64,000 nucleotides of DNA from Otis tarda (GCA_026413225.1 CM048552.1:63379001-63443000), one strand, 5' to 3'; shown: positions 12,101 to 20,400, counted from the stretch's first letter. Notes: generated by a model from the sequence alone, not told the origin. Numbers and translations: made by a program.

Positions 12101-13863
12101 GGAGCCACCTGGCCTGAGCAGGGTGGAAAACACGAAATGGCTGAGAACAATGACACAGGGAACAATATGCGGGGACTATGAGAAGGGAGAAAGACAAAAT
12201 GCAAGGCATTTGGGAGGTGGAGTTGACAACAAAACTATGAGCCTTACATTAAAGCATTCAGCTTTTAAGGAAAAAGATAAACTCATGTTGCATTAATCGT
12301 GCGTTACGTAAAAACAATGGTTGAATAGTTTGCAGCTATTCCCTGTAAACCGTTGCTGAAAATACACTAGGGTTGTTAGGAGACTGAGAAGAGCAGGGAA
12401 CTTAAAACCCCTTAACTACAAGGCTGCCCACAGAGCAGACATGCAAAACCATTGCTGTTTCAGCTGGGGATGTCAGCTGTTTGGGATGTTAACAGATTTA
12501 GAAGATATTGTTATTTATTTAAAATACAGTATTCAACCACCCCTGCCTAAGAGTAAAACAACACTGAAGTCAGTGAATCAAGACACAGTGGCTGTAGGCA
12601 AAGCTGTGCAGTCACCTAGCACAGAAAATGTAAAATCAAAGCAAGGCATTTGTTCTTTCCTTCGGGATCTTCACCTTCACCTGTCAGAGACACCTCTTTT
12701 CAAGTGCTGGTCTGTCAGATCAGGGAAATCGCTTTACAGGGCGGGTCTTTCCCTGCAGAAGTAAATGGAGCTAGACCAAGACACACCCACATTTGACTCC
12801 AGGTGTTGGTGATGATGCCTTTTGCTCAGGGGCTATGCGAAGTGCTCTTTCCTCACAAGCAGAGAGTTAAGGTACAAGTCACGTACAATTAGAAGGGTGG
12901 ACATGCCAGCTCGGGATGTCAGGTATAGCCTGTCACAGAGGTGCCAAACCTATTTTAAATCTTTGTCCTCAGACTGCTTTGCTCGTAAGCTGCCAGGCAA
13001 AACAAGGTTAGCCTTTCAGAGGGCCACCAGTTCTACCTTGTGAAGTGTCATCCAGTAAAGGTTCAGGAGGAACTAACGAGTACGCACTGATCTTAGCTGG
13101 TGTTGTACCTTTTCAGAAGCAGCAGGAGGGAGTCTGATGGCTTGAAAGGACCCCCCTGATTGTCTGGCTGCTTTCTCCATTATTTTTTGCTTGCTTCTTT
13201 CATGCTCATCTGAATCTCCCAGAAGGCATACAACATGCACTGGGTGCAACTTGTTCTCTGCAAGAAGTTGGCAGATTTCCTCCGACTCTTGCTCTGGGAG
13301 CACGTCAGTGAACAGATACACCGACTGGCAGGCCGGGTCCTCAAATGCCACAGCCAAGCCGCTCACGGCGTTCGCGCTGTTCTCCAGCCGCAGGGATCGA
13401 ATCCAGGCCGCCGCTTCAGCCGCGCTCCTCAGCGAACACCTGACGAGGCACTCGCGCCATTTTAACACCTGTTAGGAAAAAAAAAAGAAAAAGAAAAAGA
13501 AAAAGAAAGAAGTAACCAAAGCCCACTCACACACGCAGCTCTTTACTAACACGGGACAGGCGTGAGACGCTTTATGGGGTATTTCTGTGCCTGGGCGTCC
13601 TTTGGCTCGCCCCTGTGTGCCCGCTGCAGCAGCCGGCCTAAGGAGAAAGACCTGGGGTCGCCCTCGCCCCCTCCCCCGCCGCCTCGCCTCGCCTTGCCGG
13701 AGACCGCCACGACGTTGAAGAGGGCGTCGGCGGGCCCGCCGGCCAGCAGGAAGAGGTTCTGCACCAGGCGCTCCTTCAGCAGCCCCGCCTCGGGGGCCGC
13801 GCCCGCCCGCATCCCGATCACGAAGGTGAGGCCCGGGGTCCGGGACCCGCACGGCCCCGCCAT
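2918..13863 (-). CDS. VWA-like / DUF4537 (C11orf16-like) coiled-coil protein, 11 exons, about 863 aa
   Basis: Unnamed gene assembled from 11 exons with compatible phases; the combined CDS is 2592 nt. Residues about 1-177 (exons 1-2) resemble a VWA fold: a first strand LTFVIGMRAG, then VAVSGKVLKWRECLV, then VYLFTDVLPE. The usual DxSxS metal site of strand 1 is absent, so metal binding looks lost. Exons 4-6 hold two barrel-like halves, GARVLARREADGYYYLGHIV and PGDRVLAPWEARAERFGPAT, followed by VLVNFWNGQTKEV. This pattern matches the DUF4537 region of C11orf16-type proteins. A Cys-rich patch (CAKCSCRC) follows. Exons 9-11 encode a highly charged coiled coil. The start is the ATG at 13861-13863 in a strong Kozak context (GCCATGG). 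The family link is from memory of motifs. Function is not known; an RFX X-box just upstream suggests a ciliary role (inference). The gene diverges from NDUFB2. The exon 10/11 junction is the least certain part. Confidence 0.7.
3472..3721 (-). CDS. VWA/DUF4537 gene, exon 10 (coiled coil)
   Basis: Acceptor tttggaaacag. Reads QRLRQRTLQELEKQLEHKD through SFLSEEEKRKASQRLQFLK to FEQEKERL, then gtaagg. Heptad-like spacing of Leu with charged residues supports one continuous helix. Joins exon 9 in phase 2. Confidence 0.75.
4408..4571 (-). CDS. VWA/DUF4537 gene, exon 9 (start of the coiled coil)
   Basis: Acceptor ttcacttag, then KSILNGASQERGKEMDFNR and a run of Gln/Glu/Lys/Arg typical of a long helix (KRWQEEQRQLKRKQQQEAE), ending in phase 2 at a gtgata donor. 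Confidence 0.7.
5712..5900 (+). mobile_element. MIR-like tRNA-derived SINE, old and diverged
   Basis: The order of segments matches MIR/amniote core-SINE structure: a box-like start (AGCAGGTAAAGGACTGG), then AATTAGGACACTTGAAGTTC, CCCAGCCCTGCACT, a Ser/Pyr segment with CTGTGGGATTCAGCTGACT, TCAGTATCTGTGAAAG, and an AT-rich end. Many mismatches indicate great age. It lies in the intron between exons 8 and 9 of the VWA/DUF4537 gene. Confidence 0.6.
6146..6390 (-). CDS. VWA/DUF4537 gene, exon 8
   Basis: Acceptor atttgaaag, then LFEYRVAEAPIQHSQRSP, SRQSFFDRVNQSLEKDSLTI, and a Ser-rich stretch to LLNLLKDRSTA before a perfect gtaagt donor. Enters in phase 1, leaves in phase 0. Basic, Ser-rich, likely disordered. 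Confidence 0.7.
6576..6599. repeat. Poly(A) run of 24
   Basis: Uninterrupted run inside the intron between exons 7 and 8 of the VWA/DUF4537 gene. No retrocopy sequence is recognised next to it. Confidence 0.9.
7623..7764 (-). CDS. VWA/DUF4537 gene, exon 7
   Basis: Acceptor atttctag, then SPKREMAHAMVDTAVNTDSW and a Glu/Asp-rich stretch to KHDH. The proposed donor is CATG|gtattg (phase 1), chosen because exon 8 must be entered in phase 1; the frame otherwise runs on to a stop at about 7525. The AVNTD motif recurs in C11orf16-type proteins. Confidence 0.65.
8661..9229 (-). CDS. VWA/DUF4537 gene, exon 6 (end of DUF4537, Cys-rich patch, charged tail)
   Basis: Acceptor is a long T-rich tract ending gcacag. 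Reads ADNRRRVLVNFWNGQTKEV (end of the barrel region), then a linker, a Cys-rich patch CAKCSCRCTSLPHCC, and a Ser/Glu/Lys-rich stretch ending VTEPKK before gtaaaa. The largest exon (569 nt). The Cys patch resembles one seen in C11orf16-type proteins; whether it binds metal is unknown. Confidence 0.8.
9239..9290. repeat. A-rich low-complexity tract beside exon 6
   Basis: A-rich with few G and T on the plus strand; on the gene strand it forms the T-rich tract upstream of the exon 6 acceptor. Confidence 0.8.
9591..9601. repeat. Poly(C) run of 11
   Basis: A C homopolymer in the intron between exons 5 and 6 of the VWA/DUF4537 gene; a likely length-variable or assembly-sensitive site. Confidence 0.85.
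9838..10066 (-). CDS. VWA/DUF4537 gene, exon 5 (second barrel-like half)
   Basis: Acceptor cttgtag, then GSRERFLIEFDKSHALKGKV, LRMQETPLYDVLQYED and PGDRVLAPWEARAERFGPAT, and a gtacgg donor after CATTTAG. Enters in phase 0, leaves in phase 1. The alternating pattern (GDRVLA, FGPATVL) is that of a Tudor/SH3-like strand pair. Confidence 0.8.
11219..11396 (-). CDS. VWA/DUF4537 gene, exon 4 (first half of the DUF4537 region)
   Basis: Acceptor ttttctacag; reads FPVCAWNSDSLYMPLICSAK and then GARVLARREADGYYYLGHIV, ending VQEVK before a gtagct donor. The ARREADGYYY text is the most telling match to C11orf16-type proteins. Enters in phase 2, leaves in phase 0. Confidence 0.75.
11580..11671 (-). CDS. 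VWA/DUF4537 gene, exon 3 (92 nt)
   Basis: Found by phase need: exon 2 ends in phase 0 and exon 4 starts in phase 2. This stretch has a strong pyrimidine-rich acceptor (cccctcttcag) and a strong donor (gtaagttc). It is open in exactly the right frame (VSSMSISHVQYCHTANKDL...), enters in phase 0 and leaves in phase 2. Composition is unremarkable; no domain is recognised. Confidence 0.65.
13109..13468 (-). CDS. VWA/DUF4537 gene, exon 2 (120 codons, rest of the VWA-like domain)
   Basis: The acceptor is a pure (CTTTTT)n tract ending in acag at 13469-13472. The exon reads VLKWRECLVRCSLRSAAEAA through VYLFTDVLPEQESEEI to PPAASEK, then a gtacaa donor. The FTD in the middle corresponds to the T/D loop of VWA domains. 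Phase 0 in and out. Confidence 0.75.
13471..13511. repeat. (AAAAAG)n purine tract, polypyrimidine tract of exon 2
   Basis: A-rich tract with regular G spacing on the plus strand; on the gene strand it is a long uninterrupted pyrimidine run abutting the acceptor of exon 2 of the VWA/DUF4537 gene. Confidence 0.85.
13693..13863 (-). CDS. VWA/DUF4537 gene, exon 1 (57 codons)
   Basis: Begins MAGPCGSRTPGLTFVIG and ends FNVVAVSGK in phase 0. The donor after AAG reads gcgagg rather than gt. The downstream exon must be entered in phase 0, and the joined text VAVSGK-VLKWREC reads as a continuous VWA-like strand, so a GC-AG intron is the best fit. The only other phase-0 GT lies five codons earlier (after FNV) and would remove part of that strand. 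Confidence 0.65.
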
Positions 13864-13911
13864 GGCGGGGAGGCGCAGCCGGCGCTGCGGCCGGTCCCGC
13901 GCGCGTGCCCC

Positions 13912-13924
13912 GTTGCTACGCAAC
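13912..13924. promoter_or_regulatory. RFX-type X-box
   Basis: GTTGCTACGCAAC is an inverted repeat of the RFX half-site (GTTGC / GCAAC) with a 3-nt centre. It sits about 50 bp upstream of the minus-strand start codon, where X-boxes of ciliary genes are usually found. A weaker relative occurs around 14252-14267. The match is seen directly; RFX binding is inference. Confidence 0.55.
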
Positions 13925-14435
13925 CGGACGCTGAGGGCTGGACCACTTGGGCCACTTAAGGGGGGAGAAAAGAGAGGCAGGTTATTTCTTTAGCCCCTTC
14001 CTTAAAAACAAGCAACCGGCTTCGCCTTCTCTTCCCGCTTCCAAAGGAATTATTTGCCTGGGAAGGTCACTCCGCTCCCGCTTCTGCGCCCTCCGTGGGC
14101 GATGCCAACTTTTGGGACTCACGAGCAACCCCCCCAGCGGTGCGTTGGTGCCGCCCCGCCTCTCCCAAGAGCCGTGGAAGGTGGGGGGGAGCTGGGCTAC
14201 TCTCGCAGCTACAGCGGGCCCACCGGCAGCGTGGCGGTGTCTTCGTGCCGCCTTGCTACGCCGTAGCCCGGGCGAGGTGCTTTTCCTAGATCCCGTCCAC
14301 GGCCCCCTCTCCTCTCCGCGCCCGGAGTTGGTAGGCGCCGGGCGGCGTGGCGAGCCAATCGCCGCGGCTGTTGTTGGGAAGTGCCAAGGGTGACATTGGG
14401 GGCGAGGCGGGGGGGGCGGCTCCGGAGCGACCGTC

Positions 14436-14506
14436 ATGTTGGCGTCGCTGGGGCGGTCGGCGGGGCGGCTGCTGCGGGCCGGGAGCGGCGCGGCAGGGCT
14501 GCAGCA
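14436..14506 (+). CDS. NDUFB2: NDUFB2 exon 1, coding part (presequence)
   Basis: Encodes [18 protein letters not shown] and a few more residues, ending in phase 2 at CAGCA|gtgagt. Only about 100 bp of GC-rich intron follows. Confidence 0.9.
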
Positions 14507-14916
14507 GTGAGTGGCGGGGGGTGGGGCGGAGGGGAGCGGGGCGGGCGGGCCGGGTGCCGGCGGGGCCGGGAGTGAGGCGGCGGTGGTGGCCGCGGCCCGT
14601 CTGTTGCAGCGCTGGCCGCGGGTCGCACATCCAGCCGCGGTACCGGCAGTTCCCGGAGCTGACGCGGGCGCAGGTGATCCGGAGCGAGCTCCTCAGCGGC
14701 TTCATGTGGTTCTGGATCCTCTGGCACTTCTGGCACAACTCGGACATGGTGCTGGTGAGGCCGGCGCGGCGGCGGGGAGGGAGGGGGGCGGGAGCGAGGG
14801 GCCGGGGTCTCGGCCGGGTTCTGACGGTGCCTCTCTCCCAGGGCCACTTCCCCTACCCCGACCCTTCGGCCTGGACTGACGAAGAGCTCGGGATCCCTCC
14901 GGACGACGCGGAATAG
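14436..14916 (+). CDS. NDUFB2: NDUFB2, mitochondrial complex I accessory subunit (96 aa, 3 coding exons)
   Basis: Accessory subunit of respiratory complex I (NADH:ubiquinone oxidoreductase) in the membrane arm of the inner mitochondrial membrane. Coding exons are 14436-14506, 14610-14754 and 14842-14916; they join without a frame break. The first about 24 residues are Arg/Ala/Gly/Leu-rich with no acidic residue, as in a mitochondrial presequence. The mature part carries [13 protein letters not shown], a single membrane segment [12 protein letters not shown], and the family's C-terminal signature [20 protein letters not shown]. It is a little shorter than the human protein (105 residues), with the difference in the presequence region. 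The start is the first ATG in the island in this frame. A fourth, non-coding exon carries most of the 3'UTR. It diverges from the VWA/DUF4537 gene and converges on BRAF. Confidence 0.95.
14610..14754 (+). CDS. NDUFB2: NDUFB2 exon 2 (mature N-terminus and membrane helix)
   Basis: Acceptor ctgttgcag; reads [18 protein letters not shown] through the Trp/Phe-rich helix to HNSDMVL, then gtgagg. Leaves in phase 0. Confidence 0.95.
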
Positions 14917-14936
14917 GCGATCCCGGCAGCGCAGAG
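14842..14936 (+). CDS. NDUFB2: NDUFB2 exon 3 (C-terminus, stop, start of 3'UTR)
   Basis: Acceptor ctctcccag; reads [20 protein letters not shown] then DDAE and TAG at 14914-14916. The exon continues 20 nt to a GAG|gtaggt donor. Confidence 0.9.
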
Positions 14937-15657
14937 GTAGGTTTGCTGCCGCCCCTCCACGGCTGCCCCTGGGGACCGCAGCTGCGCCGGGTTTTGCTTT
15001 AAACGGCGATAAACCCAGTCACCAGCGCCAGCATAGAGCGTGAGTTGCGCTTTAACTTCACTTCAGAGCTCCCGGCTGTGATAGAGTGTCAAGGCGTCGT
15101 GCCTGGCTCTGCACTGGCCCCCTTCTCTTGGTACTGGTAGAAGTACTCTGCCTTCAGCAATTATTTATGCACTTCCAAAGGAAAATGTGCCAAATTTATG
15201 CTGTACAGAGTGCAGGTATTGGCACTTCTTATGGCCTTCACACACTCTTTTCTTGGGTCGCTGAATCCTTGAGTCCAGCTGGTCTAGTTTTAGCAACATA
15301 AGCCTGCAGGTGGAACAACGTATTTTTTTTTGATGAGGTATAACTTAACTGCTGCCAGTTCAAAATGACTTTCTTCATGCTGTTCTGTAGACCCAGCATT
15401 ACCTAACACTGAGGATGTGCTCTCTCTGTTACGAGAGAGAGACCTGTGCAGTTCACCCCTTAAAGGTCTGGGGCTTTTCGCTTGTTTCTAATTCTTTAAA
15501 TACCCTCTCTCTTCAGCTGCTGTGTCGTGTTATGGCTCTGTAAAGCTGACAGCTTCAGCTGAAGGCAGCGTGGGCACTATCAAGGCGGTCTTCCCCCGCT
15601 CTCAGTGGCGGGAAAATGGGTGACAAGGTTCTCAGGATTCTGTTCTGTTACTTGCAG

Positions 15658-15725
15658 GTCCCTGGAACTAAAGCTTTGGCTCCTTGGTCCTTATTTCAAT
15701 AAAAGTTAATTCCGAACAACCTCTA
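15658..15725 (+). other. NDUFB2: NDUFB2 exon 4, wholly 3'UTR
   Basis: Acceptor ttacttgcag at the end of a roughly 720-bp intron, then a short untranslated exon containing AATAAA at 15698-15703. Cleavage is expected roughly 15-25 nt later, so the exon end is approximate. Confidence 0.75.
15698..15703 (+). terminator. NDUFB2: NDUFB2 polyadenylation signal AATAAA
   Basis: Canonical hexamer about 40 nt into the last exon, followed by a TTGTG-containing stretch (around 15732-15745) that could be the downstream GU-rich element. Confidence 0.75.
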
Positions 15726-15931
15726 AGCTGAATTGTGCTTTGGTTTTGAGCGCTGTCAGATTTCTGGAGAATGAATGTTACAGCTTTAGAGGTGGGGTGC
15801 TTGAGTCCGTCCGCGTGAGTTTCTGTAATGTTCGCTTCATATATAATGTGCTGCTCTTCAAGAAATAAGGTGATACGTGCGTGTTCAGAGAGTGATTTAA
15901 AGCTTCCATGAATGCAGAGTTGTATGGGGTT

Positions 15932-16970
15932 TGTGTGGCCAGGTTTTGGTGGTGGAGGGGCTACAGAGGTGGCTTCTGTGAGAAGCTGCTAGAAGCTTCT
16001 GCTATGTCTGATAGAGCCAATGCCAGCTGGCTCCAAGATGGACCCACCACTGGCCAAGGCCGAGCCCATCAGCAACAGCTGGCAGCGCCTCTGGGGTAAC
16101 AGGTAAGAAGTGGGGGAAAACCAGCAGTGGAGAGAGGAGTGAGAATATGTGAAAGGGACCAACTCTACAGACACCAAGGTCAGTGAAGAAGGAGGGGGAG
16201 GAATAATGCTGCCCCTGGCCAAGATTCCCCTGCAGCCCATGGTGAAGACCGTGGTGAAACAGGCTGTTCCCCTGCAGCCCATGGAGGTCCACAGAGTAGC
16301 GGAGATCCACCTGCAGCCCATGGAGGTCCACAGAGTAGCGGAGATCCACCTGCAGCCCATGGAGGACCCCATGCTGGGGCAGGTGAATGCTTGAAGGAGG
16401 CTGTGACCCCATGGGAAGCCCGCACTGAAGCGGGCTCCTGGCAGGACCTGTGGATCCATGGAGAGAGGAGCCTGTTTCTGAAGGATTGCACCCTGTGGAA
16501 GGGGCCACACTGGAGCAGTTCATGGAGGGTGTGTCTTCTGTGGGAAGGACCCCACTCTGGAGCAGGAGAGGAGTGTGAGGAGTCCTCCCTCTGAGGGGGA
16601 CAGCAGCAGCAGACACAATGTGTCATGAACTGACCACAACCCCCATTCACTGGTCCCCCTGTGCTGCTCGCAGGGAGGAGGTAGAGAATTTGGGAGTAAA
16701 GCCTGGGAAGAGGGGAAGCGTAGGGGGGAAGGTGTTCTTAAGATTGGTTTTACTTCTCATTATCGTCCTTTGGTTTGATTGTTAATAAATTCAATTCAGT
16801 TTCCCCAAGTCAAGTCTGTTTTGGCTGTGATGGTAATTGCTGAATGATCTCTCCCTGTCCTTATCTTGACCTGTGAGCCTTTTGCTGTATTTTCTCTCCC
16901 CCATCTTCCCAGGGTGGGTGAGTGAGTGGCTGCGTGGTGCTTAACTGCTGGCTGGGGCTAAACCACAACA
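15932..16970 (+). mobile_element. Endogenous retrovirus LTR copy (about 1.04 kb), probably solo
   Basis: Bounded by TGTGTGGCCAGG and ACCACAACA, i.e. TG...CA ends with an imperfect inverted repeat. It carries an internal AATAAA at 16784-16789 and is G/C-rich with CTGCAGCCCATGG motifs. It shares ends and internal motifs with the minus-strand copy at 37469-38603. No gag, pol or env coding text adjoins it, so a solo LTR is most likely. I could not find a clear target-site duplication, so the exact ends are uncertain. Family class not assigned. Confidence 0.7.
16273..16362 (+). repeat. 39-bp tandem repeat inside the LTR
   Basis: The unit starting CTGCAGCCCATGGAGGTCC occurs twice in perfect tandem, with further partial copies at both sides. 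Because 39 is a multiple of three, it creates repeated peptide motifs in chance reading frames on both strands. Confidence 0.85.
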
Positions 16971-17445
16971 ATCTTCCCTAAAGCTCCGCCAAATAACTGC
17001 TAAGGTGGGTAGGAGGGAAATACAAGTTCTCCATGTTAGAACTGCAGAGAGGCGAACATAAAGACACTTTACTGAAATCTTGTCACCAAATAACAGGGGA
17101 AGTTGCCTTGAAGAGAACCCAGACCAACTGGTGCCAAGGGGGGCTGGAATCTCCCTTGGGTATTATCAAAGTCCAGATGAAAGTCCTTGTGAAGTGAAAC
17201 CCTCTGCAAAGGTAAAAATGCCTCAGGGCAAAGCGCAGCAGTCAAGGAGGTAAAGAGAACTGGATTATTCTCCAGGCGCACCTTGGTTAGTTTTTTGGTT
17301 TGTGGTGTTTTGTTGTGTTTTTTTTTCTTTTCTCCAGATTTGCATTCTAACTTTGTCACTCCCCTTAAACCATCATAGTTGCACCTCTAGAACTTCATGG
17401 GGCGGCGGAGTTGTGAATTAGATGATAAATGATCTCCTCCAGACT
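16971..17445. other. Short intergenic gap between the LTR and the presumed BRAF 3' end
   Basis: No gene or recognised repeat. Contains a T-rich stretch at about 17290-17335. Confidence 0.5.
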
Positions 17446-20400
17446 TTTCCATGCAGTCAATCTTTATTATAGCAGTATTCTCATATTCACATCAAGTACA
17501 TAGAACTTTTTGCCTTTTATATAATACAGAGTTCTTTAAATAACTTTACACAGAAATAGTTTTCTTCAATCTGAATTCAGCTATCAAATTTTAATATGTT
17601 TTAAGTCTCCATGCTCTCTAACCAAACTGGACAATATTTCCCATTGTACAAATTTACATGAGAAAAACTCCAAAGTACAAATGAAGGGACGACAAAAGTA
17701 AAGGGGGAAGGAACAAACAAGAAAAGTAAGTTGTATTGGCAATTACAGGGGAAACTTGGAAAGAAGGGGAGTTGCCATGACCTACGTAACAGGAAACCGA
17801 AAATAAACATTTTGTTATGAATTAAAAAATAAATACAAGTTTCAAAACAATTACTCCATTGTAGATTTTTAAAAAGCAGCTATGGAAATCTACTAACACA
17901 ATTGTTTTTTTTTTTTTAAGTAACCAGACCGGACCTTCTACTTTGCAGTCATAAGCCCCTTGCAAACCTCTGTGGTCCAAAAATAAAAAAAAAACAACAA
18001 AAAACCAACTGAAAGGAATGTTGTGTTAGCACAGAGTTTAAGTTGGTGGGACATACATTTCATTGCACTAAGGAAAAAACAAACAAACAAACAGAAATCA
18101 ATTCTATATAAATTTCCCTTTCCTCTCCTTACTAGATACTTTGCCTCTCATAAACAAGCCTCTGTATTACGAGGTAATGCCATTGTCTTGACTATATATA
18201 AAAATAATCAAGTTTAAAGGATATAGATCTGTGTATCTATAAACTTTAAACAAGCCAGTCCTCTCTTACTCCCCCATAGGGTCCAACCACTGAGTGCTAC
18301 ACCTTCCATCACTTTTTAATGAATCGTATGCATTGCGCCTCTCGCAGAAACCCCCCCAAGAGACCGGTGCACCTTTCCTTACTTGCGCTCAAGTAAGAAA
18401 GAGAGACAGTGCAAGTAATGCACAACAGATTACAAGCACGAATACCTGCTCCTTCGAAACAAGGCAGAGTCACAGAAGGCAACAGTGGCCAGCCTGCATG
18501 TGTCTTTCGACAAAGGGGAAAAGGGATCCAATTAGGCAGCTGATGACTGATTACTTTTGCAGTAGCTTAAGAAAAACATCGCCTGCCCAGCCCTGGGAGA
18601 CCACCACCACACCTGAAATGAGGCGGGGAGGGAAGTTACAACCGGAGGAGGAAGGGCCAGGAGGAACGCTGTACTTGCAGTCAGGATGACCACAGCGCAG
18701 GTGGGCTGGCTCGTGCGTCCCAAAATAGTGGTAGACTCTGGTCTGGTGGCACTGGTCAGCACTGGATCCCAAAGGGACGTCACGGGTGGCAAGAAGTAAG
18801 GGGCAGGACTTTCCCCAATCCCAACAAATGAGATCGGAAGAAAACCAAGGTTAATTTGGGTTGCCAACACATGCAAGTTGGTCACTGCCAGGTTCTGTCA
18901 GTTGAGAAGTGTGGAGAAGGGGGAGGAAGGGGAGGCAGGTAGGACACAAGGCTCATGAAGGAATGATGTGCATTTTTTTTTGTTGATTTTTTTTGTGTTT
19001 TGTTTTTTTTTTTCTTCCTAAAGGTTCACAGCTTTGAATAAAAAAGCACATTTATTGCACTTACATTTTATTTTAGACAAGAGTTAATTTAAATTATGCC
19101 CTCAGAACCCCCCACTATCCCAAAATAACCCAACACCCAAGTTTGGTCCATCCTGCCCCCTAGACCCAACCAACACCCATGCCCGGACAGTGGGCTTCAT
19201 TTCTCCTCCTAACGTTCCTCTGAACTCCCAAACACCCAGACAGATTTTCCTTTCAGCTAGGGTGAACACACAAATGCGACACAGAATGACTTTTATCAAA
19301 ACAAACCCCAATCATTTTCCAAACCCAAACAAAAAAAAGAAAACAATAGTTATTTTTTGTGTTTTACTCGCTCAAAAGTAAATGTCACACCAGGCTTATT
19401 CTAAAGTACAGTTGCTGCAAATGTGATAAAACCAGACAAAACGACCGGACAGGCCACTGCTGGCTCTCAAAGAGGCTGGATGAGCTGAACATGCTGCTGC
19501 TGTGATGCGAGGAAGCAAATGCCTAGGTAGTCCAGAAGTTTCTAAACCTTCCCATCAGCTCCCTTCTCTTAGGGAAAGAGCTTCTTTGTGATTTTGTTTA
19601 AAAAAAAACCCAAACAAACAGACAAAACAACATCTTCTCACATGTACTTTTAGTGCAGAATTTGGGGTAGGTAGAAGGATTCCAGATAGTTTCTGGAACA
19701 TTAAGAAAATGTTTTTACACTTTGCTTTCTAAAAGGAACAAAACCAAACTAAAATTAGTCTGGTATTTTGTATGAACTGTGCATTTAGACCTAACTTTAT
19801 AATTATGCTCAAAGTCTTGCCCCAAAGAAGAAAAGGAAAAGATCTAAAAAAGCACTAACAGCAAAACCCCTTCTTTTGTCCTTATGACAAAGTGGTTACA
19901 CATGACACTGGTACGTAGGTACTGCCAGAAGTCTACGTAACGGGTTTGAAATTTGAACAAATCAAATTCAAACACACCGGCTGTCCCTCAGCTGACCAGA
20001 CACAAACCATCTCCCACGGTTAATGTGCAGTAGCAGTACGGGATCTGAAGAGCAAGCCTGTCTTGTTGAGGAACTGCAAGAGGCCTGAGGAAGAACTAAG
20101 GAAACCTGCTGATCTTCCAGAAAACAAAATTAATGGCACTTTCTAGGCCAGGGAATTAATTGTATGGTCTGATATATGCGGACTTTGATTACCTGAGTAC
20201 TAGCCATCGATTTCTCCTCATCTAGCTCTCATTTTTCATCTACCATCTCATCCCAAGATGCTACGACAGTGTAACTTCAGGCCTCTTAGAGCTTTGTATT
20301 ACCTTTCTTTAAAAAGATCTGTGTGTCTTTGGAGGGGGAGCAGGGCTTCTTTATTTTTAAATTAAATGAACCTCATTTAACTTTTGATAGAGCAGCCTTC

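Larger units (their letters stand above)
13550..14960. promoter_or_regulatory. CpG island and bidirectional promoter of the VWA/DUF4537 gene and NDUFB2
   Basis: A sharp rise in G+C and CpG against AT-rich flanks covers both first exons. The two start codons (13863 minus, 14436 plus) are 572 bp apart. No TATA box is evident. A CCAAT box lies at 14355-14359 and an ETS-type GGAAGT core at 14377-14382, about 80 and 55 bp before the NDUFB2 ATG. Housekeeping complex I genes commonly have such ETS-driven CpG-island promoters. Confidence 0.8.

Noticed and set aside
12616-12692. Possible extra exon of the VWA/DUF4537 gene after a tctctgacag acceptor
   Set aside because: The frame reaches a stop after 14 codons with no donor in phase; the exon at 11580-11671 already satisfies both phases.
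13562-14437. Several 120-150 residue open frames in the CpG island
   Set aside because: GC-rich sequence has few stop codons; the frames are Pro/Arg/Gly-rich, overlap on both strands and lack any domain.
14347-14916. 189-residue open frame through NDUFB2
   Set aside because: An artefact of GC-rich DNA read through the introns. Only its last part is in the NDUFB2 frame; the spliced 96-residue product explains the region better.
16002-16616. 204-residue open frame on the minus strand with a repeated Trp/Ser/Leu motif
   Set aside because: Lies wholly inside the LTR copy; its length and internal repeats come from the 39-bp tandem unit, not from selection on a protein.
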